Positions 29,104 through 35,911 of a stretch of DNA of 35,911 nucleotides are shown in pieces (position 1 is the stretch's first letter; each line of letters begins with the position of its first letter). The position numbers were made by a program, and so were the translations under genes. This DNA comes from Streptomyces montanisoli (GTDB lineage: Bacteria > Actinomycetota > Actinomycetes > Streptomycetales > Streptomycetaceae). The notes below the pieces were generated by a model. That model searched no databases and was not told the origin of the DNA. It was given only the letters and a program-made list of their open reading frames with translations. The stretch is taken from the NCBI RefSeq assembly GCF_017813245.1, contig NZ_JAGIQL010000060.1:1-35911 (forward strand), written 5' to 3'.

Positions 29104-30315
29104 TCAGCCCGGGCGCACCGCGCCGTAGATCGGCATGACGTAGATCGACTCCTTGCGGACCTCGGCGCCCGGGTGCGGGGCGTGGATCATCATGCCGCCG
29201 CCGATGTACATACCGACGTGGCTGATGTCCGAGTAGAAGAACACCAGATCGCCCGGTTGCAGGTCGTCCGTCGAGACGCGGGTGCCCGCGTTGACCTGGT
29301 CGTACGTGGTGCGCGGCAGGTCCACGCCCGCCGCTCGCCAGGCGGCCTGCGTCAGCCCGGAGCAGTCGTACGAGCTGGGGCCGGTGGCGCCCCACACGTA
29401 CGGCTTGCCCAGCTGCGCGCGGGCGAACGCCAGCGCCTTGCCGGCCTTCGTCGAGCTGCTGCCCGTGCTGCCGGTGCCGGTGCCGGTGCCGGTGCCGGTG
29501 CCGGTGCCGGTGGAGGTGCCCGTACTCGTGCCGGAGCCGGACGAGGTGGTCTTCGTGGACTGGTCGTCGGCCTGCCGCTTCTTCGCCTCCGCCGCCTTGG
29601 CCTGCGCCTCGCGCGCCTCCTTGGCCGCCTTGGCCTGCGCCTTCTTGCGGGCCTCGGCCTCCTTCTCCTTCTCCAGGGCCGCGAGCCGCGCCTTCTCCTG
29701 CGCCGTGAGCTTCGACAGCAGCGCACGCGCGTCCGACAGTTTCCGCTGCACGTCACGCTTGCTCGTGCGCAGCTTCTCCTGCGACGCCGTCAGCGACGAC
29801 AGTTGCTTCGACGCCTCCGTCCGCTTCTTCGCCGCAGCCGCCTGCGCGTGCTGGAAGTCGGCCAACGCGGCGTTCTGCCGCGCGCTCAGGCGGCCCATCA
29901 GCTGCGTCTGCTCGAAGTAGGCCTGCGGGCTGTCGGAGAACATCAGCGCCTCGGTCGGCGTGACCGCGCCCTGCCGGTACTGCTGTGCCGCGAACATCCC
30001 CAGTCTTCGCCGCGCGTCGTTCATGCTGTCCGCGCGCTGCGCGATGTCGTCGAGCATCGCGTCCAGCGCCTTGCGCTGCTTGGCCGTGGACTCCTTCGCG
30101 CGGTCGTAGTCCTCGGTCGCCTTGCCGGCCTGCCTGTACAGGTCGTCGACCCGCCCCCGCACCTCCTCGATCGACGGGCGCGGCTTCGTCGGCGCCGCGG
30201 TGGCCGTCTGCGTCGAGAGCAGCGTGACGGAGGCGAGCGCGGCCGTGGTGATGCCCACGGCGGGGGAGCCGGCCCGGACGATGCTGCGGTTGCGCGACTT
30301 GCGGTGCGATGCCAC
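29104..30315 (-). CDS. Secreted NlpC/P60 peptidoglycan endopeptidase (second paralogue)
   Basis: A 403-residue protein of the same build as its downstream neighbour. It has a signal peptide (ITTAALASVTLLSTQTATAA), a long coiled coil ending in a Lys/Ala/Glu-rich helix, a Ser/Thr/Gly linker and a C-terminal NlpC/P60 domain with YDCSGLTQ (Cys318), SHVGMYIG (His366) and HAPHPG (His378). The domains of the two paralogues are nearly identical around the active site, so this is a local duplication; the linker here is expanded by GT repeats. GTG 30315 has GAAGGAG about 8 nt upstream. It probably hydrolyses peptidoglycan stem peptides outside the membrane. Confidence 0.94.
   Translation of the reverse strand: MASHRKSRNRSIVRAGSPAVGITTAALASVTLLSTQTATAAPTKPRPSIEEVRGRVDDLYRQAGKATEDYDRAKESTAKQRKALDAMLDDIAQRADSMNDARRRLGMFAAQQYRQGAVTPTEALMFSDSPQAYFEQTQLMGRLSARQNAALADFQHAQAAAAKKRTEASKQLSSLTASQEKLRTSKRDVQRKLSDARALLSKLTAQEKARLAALEKEKEAEARKKAQAKAAKEAREAQAKAAEAKKRQADDQSTKTTSSGSGTSTGTSTGTGTGTGTGTGTGSTGSSSTKAGKALAFARAQLGKPYVWGATGPSSYDCSGLTQAAWRAAGVDLPRTTYDQVNAGTRVSTDDLQPGDLVFFYSDISHVGMYIGGGMMIHAPHPGAEVRKESIYVMPIYGAVRPG
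29471..29512 (-). repeat. Hexanucleotide microsatellite, seven copies of CCGGTG
   Basis: Seven perfect copies of CCGGTG encode alternating Gly-Thr in the linker of the second NlpC/P60 protein. Slippage would change linker length in steps of two residues without a frameshift. Confidence 0.95.
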
Positions 30316-30659
30316 GGCGGCATCTCCTTCCAGGCGCTCCGAGGGGGTCGGGGTGCGCCGGTGTGGTCAGAGTGACGTGACGCGGGCAGAGGTGCGTGAG
30401 GTACGTGAGGTGCGTGAGGTGCGTAGGGGGCGACCGTTGACGGTGGGGCGACCACTTGACGGAGCACGCTAGCGGCAGCGAATGCCGCTGGGAAGGCCGA
30501 TGGTCGATTGGTCCGATACATTCCCGAGACTTTTTCGTGACCTCTTGGAGAGGTGGGGAGGACGGGGAGAGGCGGGGACGGGCGGGGACAGGCCCGGGCG
30601 GGCCGTCTCGGCCGGACTCCCAGCGGGCTGTCGGAGGGACGCCCTAGACTCGGAGAGCG
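30316..30659. other. Divergent intergenic region between NlpC/P60 and helicase genes
   Basis: The 344 bp hold three elements: four tandem 9-bp units GAGGTGCGT (30389-30424, one variant), a direct repeat of GGGGCGACC (30427, 30445) each followed by TTGACGG, and a hairpin AGCGGCA-GCGAA-TGCCGCT (30471-30489). TAGACT at 30645-30650 is a possible -10 for the helicase, 9 nt before its ATG. I see no gene and no c-di-AMP riboswitch motif. Confidence 0.6.
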
Positions 30660-33263
30660 ATGAGCAGCCTCTTTGACGACAATTTCCTTGCGGACCTCCA
30701 GCCCCCCGGCGAGGAGCCCCCGCCGCCCGAGGACACCGCTTCCGAGCAGGTGCCCGACGACCTCTTCGAGGGAGCGTTCCACGTGCCCGCGGCCAGGGAT
30801 CCCTACCACCGCGACGGCGCCCCGCGCACCGTCGTGGACCCCGCCGTGCTGCTCGAAGGGCTCAATGAGGAGCAGCGCGCCGCCGTCGTACACACGGGCT
30901 CGCCGCTGCTCATCGTCGCCGGCGCGGGATCCGGCAAGACGCGCGTGCTCACGCACCGCATCGCCCACCTGCTCGCCACGCGCAACGTGCACCCCGGCCA
31001 GATACTGGCCATCACGTTCACCAACAAGGCCGCCGGCGAGATGAAGGAGCGCGTCGAGCAGCTCGTCGGCCCGCGCGCGGGGGCCATGTGGGTGATGACG
31101 TTCCACAGCGCGTGCGTGCGGATCCTGCGGCGTGAGTCGAAGAGGCTCGGCTTCACGTCGTCGTTCTCGATCTACGACGCCGCCGACTCGAAGCGGCTCA
31201 TGGCGCTCGTCTGCCGCGACCTGGAACTGGACCCGAAGCGGTACCCGCCGAAGTCGTTCTCGGCCAAGGTCTCCAACCTCAAGAACGAGCTCATCGACGA
31301 GGAGACCTTCGCGGGGACCGCGGCTGACGGCTTCGAGAAGACGCTCGCCGAGGCGTACCGGATGTACCAGGCGCGGCTGCGCGAGGCCAACGCGCTGGAC
31401 TTCGACGACATCATCATGACGGCCGTGCACCTGCTGCAGGCGTTCCCCGACGTCGCCGAGCACTACAGGCGCCGATTCCGGCACGTCCTGGTCGACGAGT
31501 ACCAGGACACCAACATCGCCCAGTACACGCTCGTCCGCGAGCTGGTCGGCGCCGCCAGCGTGGACACGTCGACGGGCGAGGCGCACGACCCTGCCGAGCT
31601 GTGCGTCGTCGGTGACGCGGACCAGTCGATCTACGCGTTCCGCGGCGCCACGATCCGCAACATCCTCCAGTTCGAGGAGGACTACCCGGACGCGACGACG
31701 ATCCTGCTGGAGCAGAACTACCGCTCCACGCAGACGATCCTCAGCGCGGCCAACGCCGTCATCGAGCGCAACGCGGGCCGCCGCGCGAAGAACCTGTGGA
31801 CGAAGGCGGGCACCGGCGCCCAGATCACCGGCTACGTCGCGGACACCGAGCACGACGAGGCCCAGTTCGTCGCGGACGAGGTCGACCGCCTGATCGACGC
31901 GGGCGACGCCAAGGCGGGCGACGTAGCGATCTTCTACCGGACCAACGCGCAGTCGCGTGTCTTCGAGGAGATCTTCATCCGGGTGGGGCTCCCGTACCGG
32001 GTCGTCGGCGGCGTGCGCTTCTACGAGCGCAAAGAGGTGCGCGACGTGCTGGCGTACCTGCGCGTCCTCGCGAACCCCGAGGACGGCGTCCCGCTGCGGC
32101 GGATCCTCAACGTGCCCAAGCGCGGCATCGGCGAGCGCGCCGAGGCGATGATCGACGCGCTGGCGCAGCGCGAGCGCATCACGTTCGCTCAGGCGCTCGG
32201 GCGCGTGGACGAGGCGTACGGCATGGCGGCACGCTCGGCGAACGCGGTCCGGCGGTTCAACGCGCTGATGGACGACCTGCGGACGGTCGTCGAGGGCGGC
32301 GCGGGGCCCGCGACGGTGCTTGAGGCGATCCTCGAACGTACGGGATACCTGGCGGAGTTGCAGTCCTCGACGGACCCGCAGGACGAGACGCGCATCGAGA
32401 ACCTGCAGGAACTCGCTTCGGTTGCGCTGGAGTTCGAGCAGGCGCGCGAGCAGGCGGGGGAGGCGGCCGGTGCGCCCGTCGTGGGCGAGGGCGAGGGCGA
32501 TGCTCCTGCGGCTGAGGGTGATGCCCCCGCGGCAGGCGGCGACGCCCCCACGGCCGAGGGCGAGGCTCCCGCGGCAGGCAGCGATGCCCTCGCGGCGGCC
32601 GCCGGAGGCAGCGGCACGCTGGCGGAGTTCCTCGAACAGGTCGCGCTGGTCGCCGACTCCGACCAGATCCCCGACGAGGACGAGGAGGGCTCCGGCGTCA
32701 TCACGCTGATGACGCTGCACACGGCCAAGGGCCTCGAATTCCCCGTCGTCTTCCTGACCGGCATGGAGGACGGCGTCTTCCCGCACATGCGGGCCCTCGG
32801 CGAGACGAAGGAGCTGGAGGAGGAGCGCCGCCTCGCCTACGTCGGCATCACGCGCGCCCGCGAGCGCCTGTACCTGACGCGGTCGTCGATGCGCAGCGCG
32901 TGGGGCCAGCCTTCGTACAACCCGCCGTCGCGGTTCCTCGAAGAGATCCCGGGGCAGCACCTCGACTGGAAGCGTACGGGCGCCCAGGCCCCGGCCGGCC
33001 CGGTGTCGTCCTCGTCGGGCAGCTCGTTCTCGCCGCTGTCCGGCGGAGGCGGCCGGGGGCTGCGGTCGCGGCCCAAGGGGCAGATCACGGACCGCCCGGT
33101 GATCAAGCTCGAAGTCGGCGACCGCGTCACGCACGACAAGTTCGGGCTCGGCACCGTCGTCACGGTGTCGGGCTCCGGCTCCGAGACGCAGGCGGAGATC
33201 GACTTCGGCGACCCGAAGCCGAAGCGGCTGCTGCTGCGGTACGCGCCGGTCGAGAAGCTGTAG
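30660..33263 (+). CDS. pcrA: ATP-dependent DNA helicase, PcrA/UvrD type
   Basis: An 867-residue superfamily 1A helicase that unwinds DNA 3' to 5' in repair and in removing blocked replication or recombination complexes. Motifs in order: LNEEQRAAVVHTGSPLLIVAG (Q motif), GAGSGKT (Walker A), ITFTNKAAGEMKERV, VDEYQDTN (Walker B/DEYQ), VVGDADQSIYAFRGA, LLEQNYRST, MTLHTAKGLEFPVVF and VGITRARERLYL. The C-terminus (VGDRVTHDKFGLGTVV) is the Tudor-like domain that in PcrA binds RNA polymerase. A five-copy acidic-alanine heptapeptide repeat expands the 2B-2A linker. ATG 30660 has GGAGAG close upstream. The acidic N-terminal 65 residues are an actinobacterial extension. Confidence 0.95.
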   Translation: MSSLFDDNFLADLQPPGEEPPPPEDTASEQVPDDLFEGAFHVPAARDPYHRDGAPRTVVDPAVLLEGLNEEQRAAVVHTGSPLLIVAGAGSGKTRVLTHRIAHLLATRNVHPGQILAITFTNKAAGEMKERVEQLVGPRAGAMWVMTFHSACVRILRRESKRLGFTSSFSIYDAADSKRLMALVCRDLELDPKRYPPKSFSAKVSNLKNELIDEETFAGTAADGFEKTLAEAYRMYQARLREANALDFDDIIMTAVHLLQAFPDVAEHYRRRFRHVLVDEYQDTNIAQYTLVRELVGAASVDTSTGEAHDPAELCVVGDADQSIYAFRGATIRNILQFEEDYPDATTILLEQNYRSTQTILSAANAVIERNAGRRAKNLWTKAGTGAQITGYVADTEHDEAQFVADEVDRLIDAGDAKAGDVAIFYRTNAQSRVFEEIFIRVGLPYRVVGGVRFYERKEVRDVLAYLRVLANPEDGVPLRRILNVPKRGIGERAEAMIDALAQRERITFAQALGRVDEAYGMAARSANAVRRFNALMDDLRTVVEGGAGPATVLEAILERTGYLAELQSSTDPQDETRIENLQELASVALEFEQAREQAGEAAGAPVVGEGEGDAPAAEGDAPAAGGDAPTAEGEAPAAGSDALAAAAGGSGTLAEFLEQVALVADSDQIPDEDEEGSGVITLMTLHTAKGLEFPVVFLTGMEDGVFPHMRALGETKELEEERRLAYVGITRARERLYLTRSSMRSAWGQPSYNPPSRFLEEIPGQHLDWKRTGAQAPAGPVSSSSGSSFSPLSGGGGRGLRSRPKGQITDRPVIKLEVGDRVTHDKFGLGTVVTVSGSGSETQAEIDFGDPKPKRLLLRYAPVEKL
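32493..32597 (+). repeat. Five 21-bp coding repeats in the helicase (EGDAPAA type)
   Basis: Heptapeptides EGDAPAA, EGDAPAA, GGDAPTA, EGEAPAA and GSDALAA lie consecutively between the last 2B-domain helix and motif V. They look like a flexible linker grown by slippage. Confidence 0.85.
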
Positions 33264-33312
33264 CCGGACCCGGCGGCGGCTGAGTCGGCGCCCATATGTG
33301 AAGGGGGACACG

Positions 33313-33726
33313 ATGACCACGCATGCCCAGGCCGTCGACCAGGAGCTGATCGAAGCGGCGGCGCACGTCGCCCGTACGCGCTGCCGGGGCGACAACCACA
33401 CCATGGCGGCGGCGGCACGCGCCGCCGACGGCCGGATCGTCACCGGCGTCAACGCGTACCACTTCACGGGAGGGCCGTGTGCCGAACTGGTCGTCATCGG
33501 TGCGGCGGCCGGGCAGGGCGTGTACGAGCTGGACACGATCGTCGCCGTGGGCGACCGCGAGCGGGGCGTCGTCCCGCCGTGCGGCCGATGCCGGCAGGTG
33601 CTCCTCGACTACTACCCGGGGCTCAAGGTCATCGTCGGCGCGGGCGACCGCCTGCGCGCCGTGCCCGTCGCCGAGCTGCTGCCGGAGAGCTACGTCTGGG
33701 CGGACCACCAGCTCGACGCCGGTTGA
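33313..33726 (+). CDS. Cytidine deaminase-fold enzyme, blasticidin-S deaminase-like
   Basis: A 137-residue zinc hydrolase of the tetrameric cytidine deaminase fold. Zinc and proton-shuttle residues are Cys56 and Glu58 (PCAEL), Cys90 and Cys93 (PCGRCRQVLLD). The stretches GVNAYHFTGGPCAELVVIG, IVAVGDRERGVVPPCGRCRQ and ELLPESYVW match Aspergillus blasticidin-S deaminase (BSD) as I remember it much more closely than housekeeping cytidine deaminase. The catalytic residues are offset from BSD by exactly two. ATG 33313 has AGGGGG 6-7 nt upstream; GTG 33298 is less likely. It follows pcrA by 49 bp and may be co-transcribed. It could deaminate cytosine nucleoside antibiotics or ordinary cytidine. Confidence 0.88.
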   Translation: MTTHAQAVDQELIEAAAHVARTRCRGDNHTMAAAARAADGRIVTGVNAYHFTGGPCAELVVIGAAAGQGVYELDTIVAVGDRERGVVPPCGRCRQVLLDYYPGLKVIVGAGDRLRAVPVAELLPESYVWADHQLDAG

Positions 33727-33758
33727 ACGCCGGGCGGTAGTGCCTCCTGCCGGGCCGG

Positions 33759-35048
33759 TTACGTCGGGTCGAGGCCGTGGCTGCGCAGCCAGGGCAGCGG
33801 GTCGATGGCGGCGCCGCCGTGCGGGCGCACCTCGAAGTGCAGGTGCGGACCCGTGGTGTTGCCCGTGTTTCCCGAGTACGCGATGACGTCGCCGGCCTTG
33901 ACCGAACCGGAGCGCACCCGCGTGCTGCTGAGGTGGCAGTACCACGTCTCCGTGCCGTCGGGCGCGGTGACGATGGCCATGTTGCCGTAGCTGCTGTTCC
34001 ACTGCGTGCGGACGGTGCCGTCCGTGGCGGCCATCACCGGGGTGCCGGTCATGACGGGGAAGTCGATGCCCGTGTGCACGGACATCCAGTTGACGCCTGC
34101 CTGGCCGAAGTAGGCGCTCAGGCCGCGCCGCTTGACGGGCAGCAGGTACTTCGGCCTGGCGGCCTCCTTGCGGGCGGCCTCTTCTTCGCGCTTCTTCTTC
34201 TCGGCCGCCTGGCGCGCCTTGAGGTCGATGCGCTCCTGGGTGCGGCTGGCCCGGTCGCCGAAGTCCCTGGCGTCCGCGTTCAGCGCCGCCAGCTGCGTGT
34301 CCAGCTTGTTGTTCGCGGCGATCGGCTTGACGTCGGCCGGGTCGGCGGCCGCGCTGGCGGTGTCGTCCTGCTTTCCGTCACCGCCGCCGATGGCCCCGAC
34401 GGACGCGGCGGCGATCCCGGCGACGCCCATGACGCAGGCGGACGGCACGGCGATCGTGAACAGCGCGGAGCGCTTGGCGGGCGCGCGGCGGCGGCTGTGG
34501 GTCGCTGCCGCACGGCGGGTGCTCGCGCGCGGCGCCGGGTCCGGTGCGGACGCGGGCGCTACGGGCGACCCCGCGGGCTCGGGCTCCGCCTCGACCGGCT
34601 CCGCCTGGACCTGCTCCGCCGGAGGCGCCATCTCGGCGACGAGGGTGTCCTGGGAGGCGTACCAGGCGGCGTCATGGGCGGCCGGGGCCTCGTCGGCGCC
34701 TGCCTGGGGCAGTACGGCCCACTGCACCGTGGGCTCGTACGCGGTCGGCGCCTCGTGGTAGCCCCAGGCGTCCTGAGCGTCGTAGCCACCGCCGAGGGTG
34801 TCCGTCGGGTCGTGGCCGTACGCGTACGGGTAGTCGGCGGGCTGACCGGCCCATGCGGCGGCGGGGGCGGCGGCGTAGGCGTGTTGGTGGTCCGCGTACT
34901 GCTCTTCGTACTGACGTGTGTACTGCGCCGTGCCGTACTGCTGGGGCTGGTCGGTGTACCGCTGCGCGTCGTAGCCGTCGGGGAGGGCGCCGAAGAGGGG
35001 GTCGGTCTCGTAAGCGGCGTAGCCGGCTTGGGCGTGCTGGTCGTTCAC
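33759..35048 (-). CDS. M23 (LytM) peptidoglycan endopeptidase, membrane-anchored
   Basis: A 429-residue protein. A long cytoplasmic N-terminus rich in Tyr, Gln, Ala and Asp (repeats such as QQYGTAQYTRQYEEQY) is followed by Arg-rich sequence and one hydrophobic helix (LFTIAVPSACVMGVAGIAAASVGAI in part). Then come a charged coiled coil (RTQERIDLKARQAAEKKKR) and a C-terminal M23 domain with HTGIDFPVMTG (His and Asp zinc ligands) and GPHLHFEV (HxH). All zinc ligands are present, so it should cleave peptidoglycan cross-bridges. GTG 35048 is chosen on GAGGAAG about 7-13 nt upstream; the open frame further up crosses the promoter. It is convergent with the deaminase gene. Confidence 0.92.
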   Translation of the reverse strand: MNDQHAQAGYAAYETDPLFGALPDGYDAQRYTDQPQQYGTAQYTRQYEEQYADHQHAYAAAPAAAWAGQPADYPYAYGHDPTDTLGGGYDAQDAWGYHEAPTAYEPTVQWAVLPQAGADEAPAAHDAAWYASQDTLVAEMAPPAEQVQAEPVEAEPEPAGSPVAPASAPDPAPRASTRRAAATHSRRRAPAKRSALFTIAVPSACVMGVAGIAAASVGAIGGGDGKQDDTASAAADPADVKPIAANNKLDTQLAALNADARDFGDRASRTQERIDLKARQAAEKKKREEEAARKEAARPKYLLPVKRRGLSAYFGQAGVNWMSVHTGIDFPVMTGTPVMAATDGTVRTQWNSSYGNMAIVTAPDGTETWYCHLSSTRVRSGSVKAGDVIAYSGNTGNTTGPHLHFEVRPHGGAAIDPLPWLRSHGLDPT

Positions 35049-35082
35049 CAACTTCTTCCTCGCCTCGACAGCAATGGCGGCG

Positions 35083-35112
35083 ACTGTACCCGGCGGTACG
35101 TGACGGCGACAA
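35083..35112 (-). promoter_or_regulatory. Promoter of the M23 peptidase gene
   Basis: On the minus strand, TTGTCG (35112-35107) and TACAGT (35088-35083) are 18 bp apart. Transcription should start near 35076, leaving a 5' UTR of about 28 nt with the ribosome site. Confidence 0.7.
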
Positions 35113-35130
35113 TCTTCTGAAGGGTTCGAC

Positions 35131-35221
35131 GGCCCGGAAAACGGGCAATCACCTGTCTTTTCCCAGGTGCCGGGCCATCGGTCGGAGCGATGTTCGAAAT
35201 GGGCCATGTGATTTGGCCCAT
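35131..35221. promoter_or_regulatory. Nested inverted repeats in the M23-icmB divergent region
   Basis: GGCCCGG (35131-35137) pairs with CCGGGCC (35170-35176), enclosing CACCTG / CAGGTG (35150-35155, 35164-35169). Separately, ATGGGCC (35199-35205) pairs with GGCCCAT (35215-35221). Both lie upstream of the M23 promoter, so they may be operator sites or a leader for the rightward transcript. The rest of 35049-35317 shows no gene. Confidence 0.5.
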
Positions 35222-35317
35222 GCATGGCACCGCGAAATGGCGACCTGAGAGATGCTGGGGATAACGTTCGTTCACTTGGTCCGTTGGTCCGTGGTGGTGT
35301 CGTGAGTGGAGGCAGTG

Positions 35318-35731
35318 ATGGGTGTGACCGGTCCGATCCGCGTGGTGGTCGCGAAGCCGGGCCTCGACGGCCACGACCGTGGCGCGAAGGTCATCGCGCG
35401 CGCCCTGCGTGACGCGGGCATGGAGGTCATCTACACGGGGCTGCACCAGACGCCCGAGCAGATCGTCGACACGGCGATCCAGGAGGACGCGGACGCCATC
35501 GGGCTCTCGATCCTCTCCGGTGCGCACAACACCCTGTTCGCGAAGGTCATCGAGCTGCTGCGGGACCGTGACGCGGCGGACATCAAGGTGTTCGGGGGCG
35601 GGATCATCCCCGAGGCCGACATCGCGCCGCTGAAGGCGCAGGGCGTCGCGGAGATCTTCACGCCGGGGGCGACGACGACGTCGATCGTGGACTGGGTGAA
35701 GGGGAACGTCCGGGAGTCCGCCGAGGCGGAG
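35318..35731 (+). CDS. icmB: Isobutyryl-CoA mutase small (cobalamin-binding) subunit, 3' end corrupted
   Basis: The readable part (138 codons) is a complete B12-binding domain: KPGLDGHDRGAKVIARALRD contains the DxHxxG motif whose His replaces the lower cobalt ligand, followed by GLSILSGAHNT and VFGGGIIP. With the large subunit IcmA, coded elsewhere, it interconverts isobutyryl-CoA and n-butyryl-CoA, feeding precursors into fatty acid and polyketide synthesis. ATG 35318 has GGAGG 5 nt upstream. IcmB proteins are about 136-140 residues, so the stop codon should be near 35732, but from there the sequence is artefactual and no stop is seen. A paralogue for another acyl-CoA mutase is the alternative. 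Confidence 0.88.
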
Positions 35732-35911
35732 GGTGGGCGGGGTCCCGGGGGCTGGGAGCCGCGGCCCGCGGCCCCGGGCGCGCGGCGGCCCCGGCGGCCG
35801 GCCGGGGCCGCGGGCGCCCGGGCCGGGTCGGGAGGGCGGGGGCCCGGAGGCCAGGCGCGCGGGGGGGGCGGGAGGCGGGCTCGCGCCGAGAGGGGGGGGG
35901 GGGGGGGGGGG
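35732..35911. other. Degraded contig end with poly-G and adapter trace (artefact)
   Basis: After about 35748 A and T almost vanish and the window ends in poly-G. Aligning 35825-35858 with the reverse of the TruSeq index-side adapter gives 19 of 34 matches, and all four A/T bases in that stretch (35828, 35833, 35848, 35853) agree with the adapter. It is the mirror image of the left end. Confidence 0.75.

Noticed and set aside
30316..30659. c-di-AMP (ydaO-type) riboswitch, often found upstream of actinobacterial cell-wall hydrolases
   Set aside because: I looked on the minus strand here and at 28953-29103 and upstream of the M23 gene, and could not find the conserved motif blocks.
1..35911. 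Poly-C at the start and poly-G at the end read as terminal inverted repeats of a linear replicon
   Set aside because: They are complementary homopolymers bordering adapter-like sequence, explained by loss of signal in two-colour sequencing; no telomere palindromes are present.

Overview
The window is very GC-rich, with GTG/TTG starts, GGAGG-type ribosome sites, and one rare TTA leucine codon. Together with paired eukaryotic-type kinases, XRE-DUF5753/DUF397 genes, NlpC/P60 and M23 cell-wall hydrolases, and an isobutyryl-CoA mutase small subunit, this points to Streptomyces or a close relative. From memory, the order kinases - aldehyde dehydrogenase - GMC oxidoreductase - chorismate mutase - guaA - PspC/two-component system ... 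NlpC - pcrA - M23 - icmB resembles a conserved core segment of the S. coelicolor chromosome (around SCO4775-SCO4800). I could not check this.

Both ends are artefacts. Positions 1-110 read as poly-C followed by a corrupted Illumina index adapter. From about 35732 the sequence decays into G/C-only noise with a faint adapter trace and ends in poly-G. Genuine DNA therefore spans roughly 111-35731, and the first and last genes are cut.

Layout. 111-3693: two membrane-anchored Ser/Thr kinases sharing a similar extracytoplasmic domain. 3815-7452: succinate-semialdehyde-type dehydrogenase and a GMC oxidoreductase with a four-cysteine motif, as an operon ending in a strong hairpin. 7944-8471 (minus): AroQ chorismate mutase behind what looks like a complete ribosome-mediated attenuator: leaderless leader peptide with FVFTY, 1:2 hairpin, 2:3 antiterminator and 3:4 terminator. 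8615-10213: guaA. 10473-12667: membrane proteins (IPT-like, DoxX, a small two-TM protein). 12654-16487: a LiaFSR-like envelope-stress module made of a divergent PspC membrane protein, a PspC-histidine kinase fusion and a LuxR-type regulator, with a 22-bp-spaced direct repeat between them.

16543-24762 looks like accessory DNA: SDR / TetR / RibD-C reductase, quinone oxidoreductase / TetR with two matching operators, and XRE-cupin / methyltransferase / MFS exporter / serine hydrolase. Most of these start codons sit 7-8 nt after a TANNNT box, so the mRNAs are probably leaderless. 24751-27416 carries an anti-sigma-like ATPase, a TTA-containing XRE-DUF5753 gene, an internally duplicated DUF397 protein and a winged-helix/zinc-ribbon protein.

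27433-35731 returns to envelope and core functions: a small secreted protein, two paralogous NlpC/P60 endopeptidases, PcrA/UvrD helicase, a deaminase very similar to blasticidin-S deaminase, an M23 endopeptidase and icmB. No rRNA, tRNA, CRISPR array or insertion sequence was seen.
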